Assembly: GCF_004379255.2 (NCBI RefSeq)
Contig: NC_056035.1
Coordinates: forward strand, 35,355,208 to 35,419,207
Origin: Salvia splendens
Taxonomy: Eukaryota; Streptophyta; Magnoliopsida; Lamiales; Lamiaceae
DNA: 64,000 nt
Direction: 5' to 3'
Shown here: positions 34,117-47,187 of the stretch, one piece after another
Layout of the letters: the number at the start of each line of letters is the position of its first letter
Position numbering within the stretch: position 1 is the stretch's first letter
Made by a program: the position numbers and the translations under genes
The notes under the pieces: generated by a model
Told to the model about the DNA's origin: nothing
The model's input: only the letters and a program-made list of their open reading frames with translations
Databases searched by the model: none

Positions 34117-37100
34117 GTTATTCAAGAGGAAAGACAGAGACTCATCAATGGAATACTCTATCTTCTAACACTCCTCGTATCCCAACCACTAGTGAATTAC
34201 CCTATGCTAATACCACATCTTCATTTGGCAGAGGATTGAACAGATATTTATGTTCTCACTGTGGTAAAACAAATCATCCAGTGGAAAAATGCTTCTTCCT
34301 CCATGGATTTCCTCCAGGTTTTGCTCGAGGCAGAGGCAAACCTACTCCATCCTCTGGTTTTAATCCACATAAATCTGGTTTTGCTGGAAATCAGTCTGGA
34401 AATCAGTTTTCTCAACAGCTGAAGTCTATTAATTTTGTTGAAGACACTGCAAGTTTGCCAAGTATTGATCAGTATCAACGGCTCATCAGCCTTCTGCAGA
34501 GTCAGCAACTCCATAACCTTCCAAATCCAGCAAACACCTCAGCTAATGACCTCTCTGCTCAGTCCACATCTCAGCCTTCATCATCCAGCAATTTTTCTGG
34601 TACTGTTTTCTTCACTCCTTACATAAACTCTATCTCATCTTCATGTTCCACTTCATCTATTTGGATTCTAGATACAGGTGCAACTCATCATGTGTGCTTT
34701 GATCAATCTCTCTTCAATTCTGCCACACCTATTGAAAATGCCTCTGTCAATCTCCCAAATGGAAACACAGCTCCTGTTACTCATTTAGGTACAATACAAC
34801 TCACTTCTCTAATTACTCTCACTTCAGTTCTATATGTTCCATCTTTTTCTTTCAATCTCATATCTGTCAGTGCCCTCACTCATTCCTCATCTTGCACTGT
34901 CATCTTTACTCATAATGCCTTCACAATTCAGGAAGCTTCACTGGGGACAGTGATTGGGAAGGGTAATAGAGTTGGAAACCTGTACATCTTTGATTTTTCA
35001 GAAGCAATTCAGCCTTGTTCAAGTTCTACTGTAACTCATTCTCTTAATTCTGCTTCTGTAAATTCTGTTGTAAGCCTTGATCTATGGCATCAACGTTTAG
35101 GACACCCTTCACTCAATAAATTGAGACTTTTATCCAACATATTGTCTCCATCAAACTCTCAACTCACTGCATGTCACATATGTCCTCTTGCAAAACAAAA
35201 GAAGCTCCCATTTCCCACTTCAACATACAAATCATCTGAGATTTTTGATATGATTCACTGTGATGTATGGGGACCTTTTTCCACCCCTACACATGATGGT
35301 TTTAAGTACTTCTTAACCATAGTGGATGACTTCTCACGATTTGTTTGGACATTCCTTCTCATACACAAATCTGAAGTTCTGCCAGTTCTCACCCAATTTT
35401 TTGCCACTGTAAACACTCAATTCTCCAAGAAAATAAAAGTGATGAGGAGTGACAATGCCCCTGAGCTTAACCTCCATTCTCTTCTATTTTCATATGGGAC
35501 TATAGCTCAACATTCTTGTGTGGAAACTCCACAACAAAATGCCCGAGTTGAGAGGAAACATCAGCACCTCCTCAATGTAGCCCGTAGTCTCCTCTTTCAA
35601 TCTCATTTATCCATCTCATTCTGGGGGAATGCATCTTAACAGCTTCTTTTCTCATCAACAAAACTCCATCTTCTGTGCTTCCAGACAACACAACTCCTTT
35701 CCAAGCCTTATTCAAGAAAACTCCATCTTATTCAAATCTGAGATCCTTTGGATGTCTTTGTTTTGCATCCACATTGGATAAGAGCAAAAATAAATTCTCT
35801 CCTAGAGCTGTTAAGTGCATTTTCATTGGATATCCATCAGGCTACAAAGGATACAAAGTCATGGACCTTGACACTCATGAATTTTCATCAGTAGAAATGT
35901 CTCTTTTCATGAGACTGAATTTCCCTTATCTTCTGATCCACAATCTGACCTTCCTATTCTCACTCATACTGATCCTCCCATTTCTGATCCTCTCATTCCT
36001 CAGTAAACTCCTTTTTCTGATCCTCTCATTCCTCCACAAACTTCAAAATCTGGCAGAAAATTGAAAGCTCCTTCACATCTAACAGATTACATTTGTAATT
36101 CTGTCTCCACCTCTAAATATCCAATCTCATCTTTTTTTTCCTTATCCAAATTATCTCAGCCTTATCAGCAATTCATCATCTTGCTCTCTACCCTCTCTGA
36201 ACCTTCTACATATAAAAAGGCCTCTCAAAGCCAAGAATGGGTTCTGGCTATGCAAGAAGAGCTGCAAGCCTTGATCAGAAACAATACTTGGCTCATCACT
36301 TATCTACCACCGGGTAAAGTCCCCATTTCTTGCAAATGGGTGTACAAAATAAAATTTAAGGCTGATGCTTCTGTGGAGAGGTATAAAGCCCGTTTGGTGG
36401 CAAAGGGATTCACTCAACAAGCTGGTGTTGATTATCATGACACATTTTCCCCTGTTGCTAAACTCACAACAGTCAAATTATTGTTGTCTCTTGCAGCTAT
36501 AAAGGGTTGGACCCTTGCTCACCTTGATATCAACAATGCCTTTTTATATGGAGATTTAGAAGAAGAGATTTATATGACTCTACCTCCTGGCTTGATCATT
36601 ACTGATCCTCCACCAGGATCTGGACAGCTCGTTTGTAGACTCACTAAGTCCCTCTATGGTCTCAAGCAGGCATCCAGACAATGGTACCTCAAATTCTCTC
36701 AAGTCCTCTCAGGTTTTGGCTTAACTCAGTCAGCCTCTGACCATTCCCTCTTCTACAAATACTCTGCTTCTGGCATCTATTTTGGAGTTGTTATCTATGT
36801 GGATGATATTCTTGTAGCAAGTAGTGAAGCATCCTTGATATCTGACTTCAAGACCTTCCTTGCTGAGCATTTCAAATTCAAAGATTTGGGCTACCCCAAA
36901 TACTTTCTTGGCATTGAGATTGCTAGGAATAAATCTGACATTTTTGTTTCTCAGCACAAATATGCCTTAGATTTGGTTTCTGATGCTGGGTTGCTTGGCT
37001 GTAAACCTGCATCCACTCCCATGGACTCCATTAAACAGCTACAAGCTGATGCAGGACCACAACTAGAGGATCCCACAGTATACAGAAGGCTCATTGGAAG

Positions 37101-37754
37101 ACTTGTATACCTATGCATCACACGTCCAGACATCACTTTTGTTGTTAACAAACTGAGCCAATTTCTTTCAAAACCTTGCTCAGATCATCTTATAGCTGCT
37201 GCTGAGAGAGTCCTCAAGTATTTGAAAGGAACTATAGGCCATGGTTTGTTCTACTCTTCACAAGCTGATCTTTCACTCGGCATCTTTTCTGATGCAGATT
37301 GGGCAGGTTGCCCTGATACCCGACGATCCATTTCTGGTTTTTGCCTATTTCTTGGTACTTCCTTGATATCTTGGAGGTCCAAGAAGCAACACACGGTATC
37401 TCGTTCATCTGCTGAATCTGAATACAGGTCTATGGCCCTTGCTTGTTGTGAAGTAGTATGGATAATCGCATTACTAAAGGATTTTGGTATAGACATAAAA
37501 AAGCCGGTTCCTTTTATTGTGACAGTCAAGCTGCGGTCCATATTAGCTCTAACCCGGTCTTCCATGAACGTACGAAACATATCGAGATCGATTGCCATAC
37601 GGTTCGTGACAAGATACTTGAAGGAGTAATCACAACAATACATGTTCACAACAACAATCAGCTAGCTGATGTCTTCACCAAACCCTTGGCTGTAGCTCCA
37701 TTTCACACTCTACTTACCAAGATGGACTTTAAAAGCCTATATAGTCCATCTTGA
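34117..37754 (+). pseudogene. Copia gag-pol remnant (second copy), nonsense codon plus frameshifts
   Basis: Same domains as the first copy: zinc knuckle near 34255, protease LDTGATHHVC near 34670, integrase to about 35639, RT near 36370-36820 and RNase H to 37754. Lesions: loss of one G in a G-run near 35625 ends the integrase frame; loss of one A near 35880 shifts it again; the shared TAA lies near 36004; a 3-base gain (extra GCT) near 37200 keeps frame; a one-base loss near 37515 breaks RNase H, and the last 98 codons lie in another frame. Most lesions are homopolymer-type indels absent from the first copy. Confidence 0.85.
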
Positions 37755-37761
37755 GGGGGCC

Positions 37762-38068
37762 TATTAGAGATAGCTCATCTGCAAGACACGAGCAGCCTCA
37801 TCTCATGCTCATGCATGTAGTGTATCCGAGCTCAAGTCTCTACAGCTGTCAGTGAGCTGTACTAGCCGTTGGCATTGGCGGTAATCTGTTAGGCTGTTAT
37901 GTTAGTTTGTTAGTTGCATAGAGATGTTATCGTATGCCTTTGTTGTATGTACACCATCACAATCTTAGTATATAAGGTGGTGATCAGTTGTAATTCATTA
38001 TTCATTCAATAACAGAAAATCTTTCTCTCCATAATATTTTTCTTCCTTCATTCTTAAGATCAAGTCAT
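37762..38068 (+). repeat. Copia 3' LTR (second copy, right border approximate)
   Basis: Begins TATTAGAGATAG after GAGGGGGCC, as at 16804. The border is estimated. Confidence 0.58.
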
Positions 38069-38230
38069 GTTCATTATCTTGTTATATCCCGTCATGTTAT
38101 GTCTAATTAACTATGTTTTGCTACTGATTTCATTTATTTTGAAAAAAACTAACAATTTTGATCAATATACTTTTCATTTAATGTAATATTATTATTTGAA
38201 TCAAAAATCTTTAATTTTGTTATTTTGATA

Positions 38231-38441
38231 CTCCATTCGTCCCAAGATAAGCGAAGCATTTCTTTTGGGCACAAGATTTAAGGAATTGATATAAAGAGTT
38301 AAAATAGAGAGAGAAAAAAAAAAAGAAGTAAAGAGAGAATAAAGTAAGAGAGAAGATTTTTTGCTAAAAAAGGAAATGACCTCACTTATAGTGGGCATCT
38401 TCAAAAAGGAATATGACTAGCTTATCTTCAGACGAAGAGAG
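38231..38441. mobile_element. Stowaway-type MITE (second copy)
   Basis: Same element and TA flanks as 17275-17482, with a few one-base indels in A-runs. Confidence 0.8.
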
Positions 38442-39503
38442 TATAACTTTTCAAATGTACTAATAAATATGTTTCAATGTTTCAGTATATGGGTTGCCAT
38501 ATATCGTTATAGGCGACAATTACTCTCACCATTAGTAGTAAGTATTGGACGTCAACTCATACATTATTAGTAAATAAATATTGAACGCGTATTCCAAAGT
38601 ATTTTTTGTCCCTGAAACCGTTATTGATAATGAGATGAAATGTAGATGGGAACGAAATAAAGGTAAGGATGAGAAAGACGAACAAAATAAAGGTATGGCA
38701 GAGTACTTTGTATTTTCATTGGGCTGGGGATCCCCTGCACAACAAGGGATGATGTAGAGATCCACACTTTCTATTAATTTTACAGCAGTGACATTTTGCA
38801 CCGCAGATGATCCCATCCCTTCGTTGTATACTTTATTCCATCACATGAGAAACCTATTCTATTATAAATAAGGGACTAAGTCTTTCAAAGCTAAACCTAT
38901 TCTATTATAAATAAGTGCCCTATTTTTCGTGGATGAGGGAGTATTATTTTTAAGTGATTTGTAGAAATTAAATTTATAAAATAAATGAATAATGTTAAAA
39001 TTGACTAAAGGAGAGTGTTCAGATGTGTAAAATATGTACTAAGGTATATGTAATACAATATTTAATTTATACATATAAATATTGTATTATATATTTTACA
39101 TACCTTAATATAGTATTTATTATATAAATAATGTGTATATTTAATATACGTATTACTAGTCACCAAGGATGTTGAATCATTCAGCGAGGTACTCAATAAA
39201 ATTTGTAAATTATAGATGATCTTCCAAGATTTTAATTTATTTTACCTAGCATGCTAATTTGATTCGAGTTGGAAATTTTTTTTATGAGAATATCAAATGA
39301 TTTAATATCTCAATTAAAACAATTTATAAAATTTGAAGTTCAGTCTATTGAAATGGAGATTATCGTCCATGTTAGTTGTGATCTAATTATTTGAAACCAA
39401 CAATCTATTATATTGCTAAACAATTTTTTTGAGTAGATAATATTTGATTCCTTTATAATATGGATTGCTGACTTTATAAATCTTGGACCCCAAGTCGGAG
39501 AGC
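38442..39503. other. Intergenic DNA upstream of the second hAT copy
   Basis: Same content as 17483-18544: Stowaway-like end near 38945, AT-rich hairpin near 39040-39107, ancestral EF1A flank. No gene. Confidence 0.55.
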
Positions 39504-39980
39504 AGTCACACTAGACGTCATCACGGTTCGTGAACCGGCGGTTCACGGTTCGGAACCGCCGGTTCCGATTCAAGAAAATCTTGAACTTGAACCGGCCCGT
39601 CCTAGGTTCCACGGTTCCGGTTCCTGAACCGTGAACCGGCGATTCATGTCAAGGTCCGGAACCGCCGGTTCCTGTCCTGTTTCGGGCCGGTTCGACGGTT
39701 CATGTATTTTTTTTATTAACCTTGTAATTCAAGTACAAAATGTAAATATATTTGCATAAATAAAATTAGAATAATGCGATGTACAAATGCAATTTTATTG
39801 ATACAAATTACAACTTTAAAATTACAAATTACAACTTAAAATTACAAATTACAACTTAAAAATTATAAATTACAAAAGACTTAAAGTCTTGATTACAATT
39901 TACAAATTACATATTTGAAACAAATGGGAGAAAAAAGAAATAAAGGAAAAGGACTTGAACTCAGCTTAATTTAAAATTTA

Positions 39981-40426
39981 TCCAAGCCCCCTAGCTCAAG
40001 TGGGTCGAGGAGGGAGGCAAGGATACCGCGTCATCCTAGAGGTCACGAGTTTGACCCCTGAGAGGCGCAACTTGGGGATTAATTTCCCCTGGGGAGTTCT
40101 TGAGTCCTGGCCTGGATCCAGGCACTGGGGGGAGATAGGTTAACTTGGTACCCTTGATTGGGTTGATACAGTTAACTGGTCTGGACCCGTGCTTGGGACC
40201 CAGGCGCTGGGGGAGATAGGTTAACTTGGTACCCTTGATTGGGTTAATACAGTTAACTGGTCTGGACCCGTGCTTGGGGAAAGGTTGGCTGACTCGTTCC
40301 TTCCCATCCTGACAACGAAGCGCAGCTCGGTGGTAAGACGCTTCACCTCCGACCGTTAGGCCGGGGGTCCGAGTCACTTCGGGGGGTAGATGGGGAACCA
40401 TCGTCGATCCTCCTTAAAAAAACTTA
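39981..40426 (+). mobile_element. tRNA-derived SINE (second copy)
   Basis: Same 13 bp flanking repeats (39968-39980, 40427-40439), two tRNA-like modules and internal 81 bp duplication as at 19023-19466, with a few substitutions. Confidence 0.68.
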
Positions 40427-40546
40427 AATTTAAAATTTAAGTTGAGATGCCTACGTATCATCAATGCTCAATTGCATTTTGGAATCAAAGTCCACGTAGT
40501 TCTCTTACATTTTGCTTACCTATTTGGCTTGATCGAAGGAATTGGC

Positions 40547-43083
40547 CTACTCTTCTTCGTCGGAGAAGTAGTCTTGGTCGGGTTGTACTACTTGATTGTC
40601 CCAATCCGGTTCTTGATCTCTAATTTCGGCGGAGCACCAATCATCAAGTAACATGGTGGCTTCCATGTTTTGCCCGGTGAGTCTACTTCTTATGTCGTCC
40701 AAGACGTTGCCTCCAACACTAAAGGCGGACTTGACGGCGACAGTGGAAGCCGGAACCGAAAAGATCTCCTTGGCCATTGATGCAAGGATGGGAAAAATCT
40801 TTCTCGTGTGATCCCCACCAATCTAGGACGTTGATTTGTTGGGGAATGGGACCTCATTCTTCACCATTGAAGGAAAAGTGTGAGTCAAAATATAAATCTA
40901 ACTCAATTGCCGAATTTGTCGTCCTTCCTCCGCTGCTGTAGCCGTATAGGTTCGCCAATTGGGATTGTGCGTCGGGGTCATCAACTTGGAAGAAGCCAAA
41001 GTTATGTGTTGGACGGGGAGGGTCTAGGTCTCACTTGGTGGGTACTGTTGTACTTGGCTTTCGTAATCGTGAAAGAGAGCCTGCAAGTCGAACTCAAAAC
41101 TTCTTTGCAGGGTTGGGAGGTGGGGGAGGTTTATTTGGAATGTTTGGGCTAGGTTTATGTAGTTGTCGTCGTCCTTGTCATTCGATTGCAAAGCTCGGAG
41201 TGGTTCAAGATCAATAAAAGCCAAATTGTTGTAATAAAATTCTAAATTTTTAAAGTACCAACTAGTCTCCATTTTGGATCCAAAACTTTTGCAAGCAAAA
41301 AAACCGTTGGGATCTCATTGAAATACTTAAGCCATTTTTAAACCATATAATATAAAACACACATTAATTCAGAATTATTTGCGGAATTTTTCATTGCAGT
41401 TTTAAAACCAAGTGATATATACATGCAATGTTCTAAAACACGAACGGATGTGCAATAATACACATCCGATAACTCAACGGTGGCATTTCTAAAACCTTTG
41501 AATAATTTAAATAAACTCATGCTTTGATCCCAACAAGAAGAGATTAGATATAAATCATTTACAGGGAAAGTTCTATAAAAATCAACCAAATATTCTATAT
41601 GATCTAATGTGGAATGCAAAAGTTGTGTACCTTATTTTCTTCGAATGACAATACTTCTTCCATGCCTTACCAATATGAGGCTTCCAGTGGATCAAGGATA
41701 CAACTATTGTAATAGGTTGAATATGTCTTTGCCATAAAGACAAAGTATCTTGTACATATAAATTTAAAATATGACATATACATCGTTGGTGAAAATACTT
41801 ACAACTTATCACCGGGGAGCAAGCCGCAATTAATTCGGGTATACTTGCAGTGTTAGCGGTTGCGTTATCAAAACCAACCGAAAATATTTTGTTGCATAAA
41901 TCATAATCATTCAAAACTTTAATAATTAAAGATGCAATTGCTTGTGCGGTGTGTGGTGAAGGAAATTGTCTAAAACCAATTAAACGTTTATTTAAAGTCC
42001 AACTATTATCTATAAAATGACATGAAATTCCCATGTAAGAATTTCTCTGGAAAGAATCCGTCCACACATCAGAGCAAATATTAACTTTGTGTACCAAGTT
42101 AGATAAAAATTTTCCTACTTCTATTTTTTTATCAAAAATTGCCGGTTGTTAGATCTTTGAGCAGTTGAGGGGGGAATTCTTTTTGTGGCAACATTAAATG
42201 CGGTTTGCATAGTAACTTCATATTTTTTGTCATTAAAAAATTAAACGGCAAATGCTTCATTGCCGCCCATCTTACCATAGCATCGGTAACATTTTTGGGA
42301 TCATATTTAAATAGAGGCGTACCTATTTGAGACGATGAGCCGGCAGGGAAGTTTATTTGGCTTTGGGACTTAGTATGCCCATATTTTACGGGATGTTTTA
42401 CCTTCAAATGGCGATGGAGAGTACCATATCCCCCACCGGTTCCAAATGGATAGACTTTCTCGCAATAGTTACAATATGCTTTGAACTCACTTGTCTCTAT
42501 GGTAGTGGTCGGATCATTAGGATTTGAAATTACCACCGGGACCTTCTTGTAATGTTTGGTGAAAATATCGGATTTCAACTTTGAAGGCATCTTCTTCTTT
42601 TGTCGTCCTGAAGGAGGAGGAGCATCGGCCTCCTCATCATTTTCGCCAACTTGACCGGCGCTTGAAGGGGGGAATTGATGCGATACATCATCGCCTTCCT
42701 CCGATGATAGATTCACATCGTATTCGAAATGCGAAGCTGAATGTGAATGCCCCCTTCTTGGTCGGTGTCAGCGAGGGCAAGTAACAAGACCGTATTTCGA
42801 TCTTCTTCCTCCTACGAAAATTATACAATTAAGTAAAAATACTAACAAAAATAAAACACATAGACACATAAATGTTAAAAAAATGAAATTATGAATTTAA
42901 TAAAAATGAATTAAAAAAACAAAAACATATTAGAACTTACTTGCGCTCGAAGAGCGGAAGAGCGCCTCGCCTTCCCACCTCCTCCGCAACTTGTGCTCTA
43001 GTAGGGGCACGTCGACGACGAGTATCACTTTGATCTTAGGCAATTCCTTTGCCCCGATCACCACCACGACGAGATGAAGACAT
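40547..43083 (-). pseudogene. hAT transposase (second copy), broken
   Basis: BED zinc finger part at 42716-42132, catalytic core at 42097-41582, then 41619-41338, 41272-41024 and the dimerisation domain at 40777-40547. Exon 1 starts at ATG 43083 with the same in-frame TAA as the first copy. Several lesions are shared, so the transposase was dead before the duplication; others are private one-base indels. Confidence 0.85.
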
Positions 43084-43708
43084 GATATTTATGGAAATTG
43101 AAAGTGGAGAATAGAGATTAGAGAGTAGTGTGATTGTGTGGATATGATAACGTAAACAACGTGAGTACATTATGAGCGCAAATAACGTAAACAACTTGAG
43201 CAATTAGAGAGAATGGTGGCTTGAGAATAGATAAATTGAGATTGAGAAGAGAAAGATTTGTTAACACAAGAACGTGGTGAGTAGAAATGAAGAGGAATTG
43301 GTATTTATAGGGGAAAAATGTGATTATATTAAATAAATAAAAAAAAATTCAAATTTCAAAATTTTGAAAATCCACCGGAACCGGCGGTTTACCGCCGGAA
43401 CCGGCAGTTTTTGGGTCGGAACCGCCGGTTTCGTCAACGATTTCTGACGAAAACCGGCGGGTTTCTGAAAAGGCTAGGGTGTAGGCCGGAAATAGGCCTG
43501 AAAAGTTATCGGAAAATCGTCGAACCGCCGGTTCGGAACCGGAGGTTACGGTTTGCATGAAATTGAAACTTGAACCGGCCCGGGGGAACCGGCGGTTTCG
43601 GTCACGGTTCGAACCGCCGCCGATGGTTCCGGTCCGGAACCGCCGGTGGCGGTTCCGCGCCGGTTCGGTTCGGTTCGGTTTGGGGACCTCTAAGTCACAC
43701 ATACTCAC

Positions 43709-43770
43709 AGGGGTATAACAGTCAATCCGAAAAAAATGTCTCTACCTAAACCCTAGCTGCTTAATATAAA
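43709..43770 (+). promoter_or_regulatory. EF1A copy 2 core promoter (tef-like box, telo box, TATA)
   Basis: AGGGGTATAACAGTCAA at 43709-43725, AAACCCTA at 43748-43755, TATAAA at 43765-43770. Same arrangement as copy 1, with the hAT end 16 bases upstream. Confidence 0.7.
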
Positions 43771-43853
43771 TTTGTGCACTCCTCACCACTATCTGTAGTG
43801 TACTCCGCATTTCGCCTCTCCTCCCCCATCTATATCTCGATTGCTGCTTGAAG

Positions 43854-44449
43854 GTAAAAATTGCTTTCCTTTTTCTTATCTTCCACGTCTCGTATGTTGT
43901 TTTTTGTATCTGTTTATTTGTTCGGTTGTTTCTGCCTGTTTGATTTATCTAAATCGATTTGTGTGTGGAGGAATTCCATTAAATCTCGAGATGGATCGGT
44001 TTTGTTTCTGAATTAGTAGAACAATCCGAATAAATTTATACGATCCTTAATTATCTATCACAGCATGTCGTTTGTCTTATTGTTTCGCACTTTTGTCGGT
44101 TGGTCCCTGCTTTATTTCATGAGTAGTTTTTAGGCATGTTTCATTGAGTTTCTGAGGCTTATTAATAAATCTTAAGCCCGATTGTCAAGTTGTTTGAGTG
44201 TTATTTGAGTGTTATATGGTGCTGGTAAATCAAACTCTGGGATACGAAATATATGCTCTCTTTTTAATCTGGATTTTATGGATTAAAAGAAAATATTTAT
44301 TATGGTCTTATGAATTAATACTTGCTTTCGTTTTCGATTAACTAGGTCTATGATTTAGTTTTTCATTTCTTTGGTTCAAGTAGCCTTTTGTTATCTAATA
44401 AGCTGTATATAATCTCATCTAACTCCGTTTGTTTATTATTTTGTTGCAG
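43854..44449 (+). other. EF1A: 5'UTR intron of EF1A copy 2
   Basis: Donor GAAG|GTAAAA, acceptor TTGTTGCAG|ATCTAG; 596 bp, the same as copy 1. Confidence 0.8.
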
Positions 44450-44470
44450 ATCTAGTAATCTGTTTGAAAT

Positions 44471-46680
44471 ATGGGTAAGGAAAAGATTCATATCAGTATT
44501 GTGGTCATTGGACATGTCGACTCTGGGAAGTCGACCACCACTGGACATCTCATCTACAAGCTTGGTGGTATTGACAAGCGTGTCATTGAGAGGTTCGAGA
44601 AGGAAGCTGCTGAGATGAACAAGAGGTCGTTCAAGTATGCATGGGTTCTTGACAAGCTCAAGGCTGAGCGTGAACGTGGTATCACCATTGATATCGCCCT
44701 CTGGAAGTTCGAGACTACCAAGTACTACTGCACTGTCATTGATGCTCCTGGACATCGTGATTTCATCAAGAACATGATTACAGGAACCTCACAGGCAGAT
44801 TGCGCAGTGCTCATCATTGATTCTACAACCGGTGGTTTTGAAGCTGGAATCTCCAAGGATGGACAGACCCGTGAGCACGCTCTTCTGGCTTTTACTCTTG
44901 GTGTGAAGCAAATGATCTGTTGCTGTAACAAGGTATATCATTGCAAAAACTATTTTGTTCCAATTATTCTTTCAGTTATGTGTTATTTGTAATTATACTG
45001 TATATTACTTGATATGTCACTGCTTGTCTTCTATATGAATTTGATGCTCCGTGATTTACCTTCATGTGTTATGGATGTTTGGTAAATCAAAACGAGGAGT
45101 GGCCCTTCATTGTAGACAGCTTGTTGTGAATATTTTGGACTGTAGTTCAATTTGGGAGAGCCCACCTGATTCAGGGCGTTAGCTATGGGTTCGAATCCCG
45201 TCAGTCCTTTTGTTTGTGTAGTATTGTATGCGCCTACGCCTTCTGTAATGCATGCATTATATATTGATTCGAGTATTGTTAATCTTAACCAATGTTATCA
45301 AATAGAGGATATGGCGGCGCCATGGCGCTATGGCATGGCGTTCTTGTTGGAAATGCTATAGCAACATGGCGCTGCCATAGCACCGCCATATCCGCCATTT
45401 GACAACATTGTGTGTGTACCCCATTTAGGAATGGGGCATTATGCAAGAAACATGGATGTTAGAGCTGTATTTTATGCTTTATTAATTGTTTTAAGAGTTT
45501 TAGATGTTATATTTTTGTTATTTTTCAATTTTTGAATTATGTATAAATAATAAGTATTATTTTATTTATTTAATTAATGACCGCCATATCCGCCATACTA
45601 ATATGCCATATCCCTGTGGCGGTTTTTAGGCGAACCGCCATACGAGATTGATAACACTGATCTTAACTGTATATCTAAAGTGAAAAGATTTTAATAATTG
45701 GTACTAATTTTTTTTGTGGTAATTGACCTAGAAATAAAAATGTCAACTGTTACCTGGAACTGTTATTCACATTTTTTTGGTATTTTTGTTAGATGGATGC
45801 TACCACTCCTAAATACTCCAAGGCAAGGTACGATGAAATCATTAAGGAAGTCTCTTCGTACCTGAAGAAGGTTGGTTACAACCCTGAGAAGATCCCATTT
45901 GTGCCTATCTCTGGATTTGAGGGTGACAACATGATTGAGAGGTCGACCAACCTTGACTGGTACAAGGGCCCAACTCTTCTAGAGGCTCTTGATGCTGTCC
46001 AGGAGCCCAAGAGGCCCTCAGACAAGCCTCTCCGTCTCCCACTTCAGGATGTCTACAAGATTGGTGGTATTGGAACTGTGCCAGTCGGAAGAGTTGAGAC
46101 TGGTGTCATCAAGCCTGGTATGGTGGTCACCTTCGGACCAACTGGGCTGACCACTGAGGTCAAGTCTGTTGAGATGCACCACGAGGCTCTCCAGGAAGCT
46201 CTCCCAGGTGACAATGTTGGCTTCAACGTCAAGAACGTTGCTGTCAAGGATCTCAAGCGTGGTTTTGTTGCATCAAACTCCAAGGATGACCCTGCCAAGG
46301 AGGCTGCAAACTTCACTTCCCAGGTCATCATCATGAACCACCCTGGTCAGATAGGAAACGGTTATGCTCCAGTCCTCGATTGCCACACTTCACACATTGC
46401 TGTGAAGTTTTCTGAGCTCCTGACCAAGATTGACAGACGTTCTGGCAAGGAGCTTGAGAAGGAGCCTAAGTTTTTGAAGAATGGTGATGCCGGTATGGTT
46501 AAGATGATTCCGACCAAGCCCATGGTTGTGGAGACATTCTCGCAGTACCCGCCTCTTGGAAGGTTTGCTGTTAGGGACATGCGTCAGACTGTTGCTGTTG
46601 GTGTGATCAAGAGCGTGGAGAAGAAGGACCCATCAGGAGCCAAGGTGACCAAGGCTGCAGCCAAGAAGGGTGCCAAGTGA
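44471..46680 (+). CDS. EF1A: Elongation factor 1-alpha, copy 2 (intact)
   Basis: Cytosolic translation GTPase that brings aminoacyl-tRNA to the ribosomal A site. Exon 1 44471-44932 and exon 2 45793-46680 join to 449 codons, the usual plant length. G1 GHVDSGKST (14-22), DAPGH (91-95), G4 NKMD (153-156, split by the intron after K154), G5 region SGFEGDN near 194, and the conserved basic tail AAKKGAK. Intron 44933-45792 begins GTATAT and ends TTAG, and contains the tRNA-like relic and the hAT MITE. The start context AATATGGGTAAGG matches copies 1 and 3. The hAT upstream displaces distal promoter DNA but leaves tef-like box, telo box and TATA in place, so it may still be expressed. Confidence 0.95.
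45137..45207 (+). other. tRNA-Asp-like relic in EF1A copy 2 intron
   Basis: Same 71 bases as 24178-24248: paired acceptor and T-arms, no canonical anticodon loop. Confidence 0.6.
45290..45659. mobile_element. hAT-type MITE in EF1A copy 2 coding intron
   Basis: 370 bp, CA(A/G)TGTTATCAA ends, flanked by ATCTTAAC at 45282-45289 and 45660-45667. Same insertion as at 24331-24700. Confidence 0.9.
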
Positions 46681-47179
46681 ACTACGTTCACTCCCTATAT
46701 CATCTCTCGTTTTATTTCTTTCAAGAACCTCTTATTTAATGTTGGTCTTAAAGCTATCTTTCTTATAATTTCAGTCTTTTGGTATTTGTTGTGCGATTTT
46801 GGCTCCCAGAATTGGATTCTGGATCGCCGATGGCGTATGTTAGTATGACTTTGCTTTTTGTGTTTTTATAGTATTTTTATTTTTCGTTACTTATTGCGTT
46901 TCTGTTATCCTTATTTAAAACATGTTTTTATAGCTTTTCTTTTGTTAATTTTGGTAATCTTAAATTGAATTACAAACCTCTAATTCTAAGATGTACTACC
47001 AAACAAAGAGATACTGTAATTTTACAGGTCAATATGTTGTTCAGGATCACCCTATTCATAACTTAGTACTATCAAACATGCTCTAAATAGGTAGAGTATA
47101 TAATTATGTTTTTACACATTATGATTCTTACACAATACCTCATATCAAAATTTTCGCTCATTTTGTTACTGCAACTTCC
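46681..47179 (+). other. 3'UTR and downstream flank of EF1A copy 2
   Basis: Repeats 25719-26216 almost unchanged. The first ~200 bases are shared with copy 3 and are the probable 3'UTR. Confidence 0.6.
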
Positions 47180-47187
47180 ATTTCTAC

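Larger units (their letters stand above)
34117..38068 (+). mobile_element. Copia element (second copy)
   Basis: Repeats 13158-17110 in order and orientation, including the Athila border inside gag, the premature TAA and the polypurine tract. It carries extra frameshifts. Confidence 0.87.
39512..43692 (-). mobile_element. hAT transposon (second copy) in the EF1A copy 2 promoter
   Basis: Same 4181 bp length as the first copy, same 8 bp AGTCACAC flanks (39504-39511, 43693-43700), same GGCGGTT-rich ends and embedded SINE. It was copied with the 20.9 kb duplication and was not a second insertion. Confidence 0.9.
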
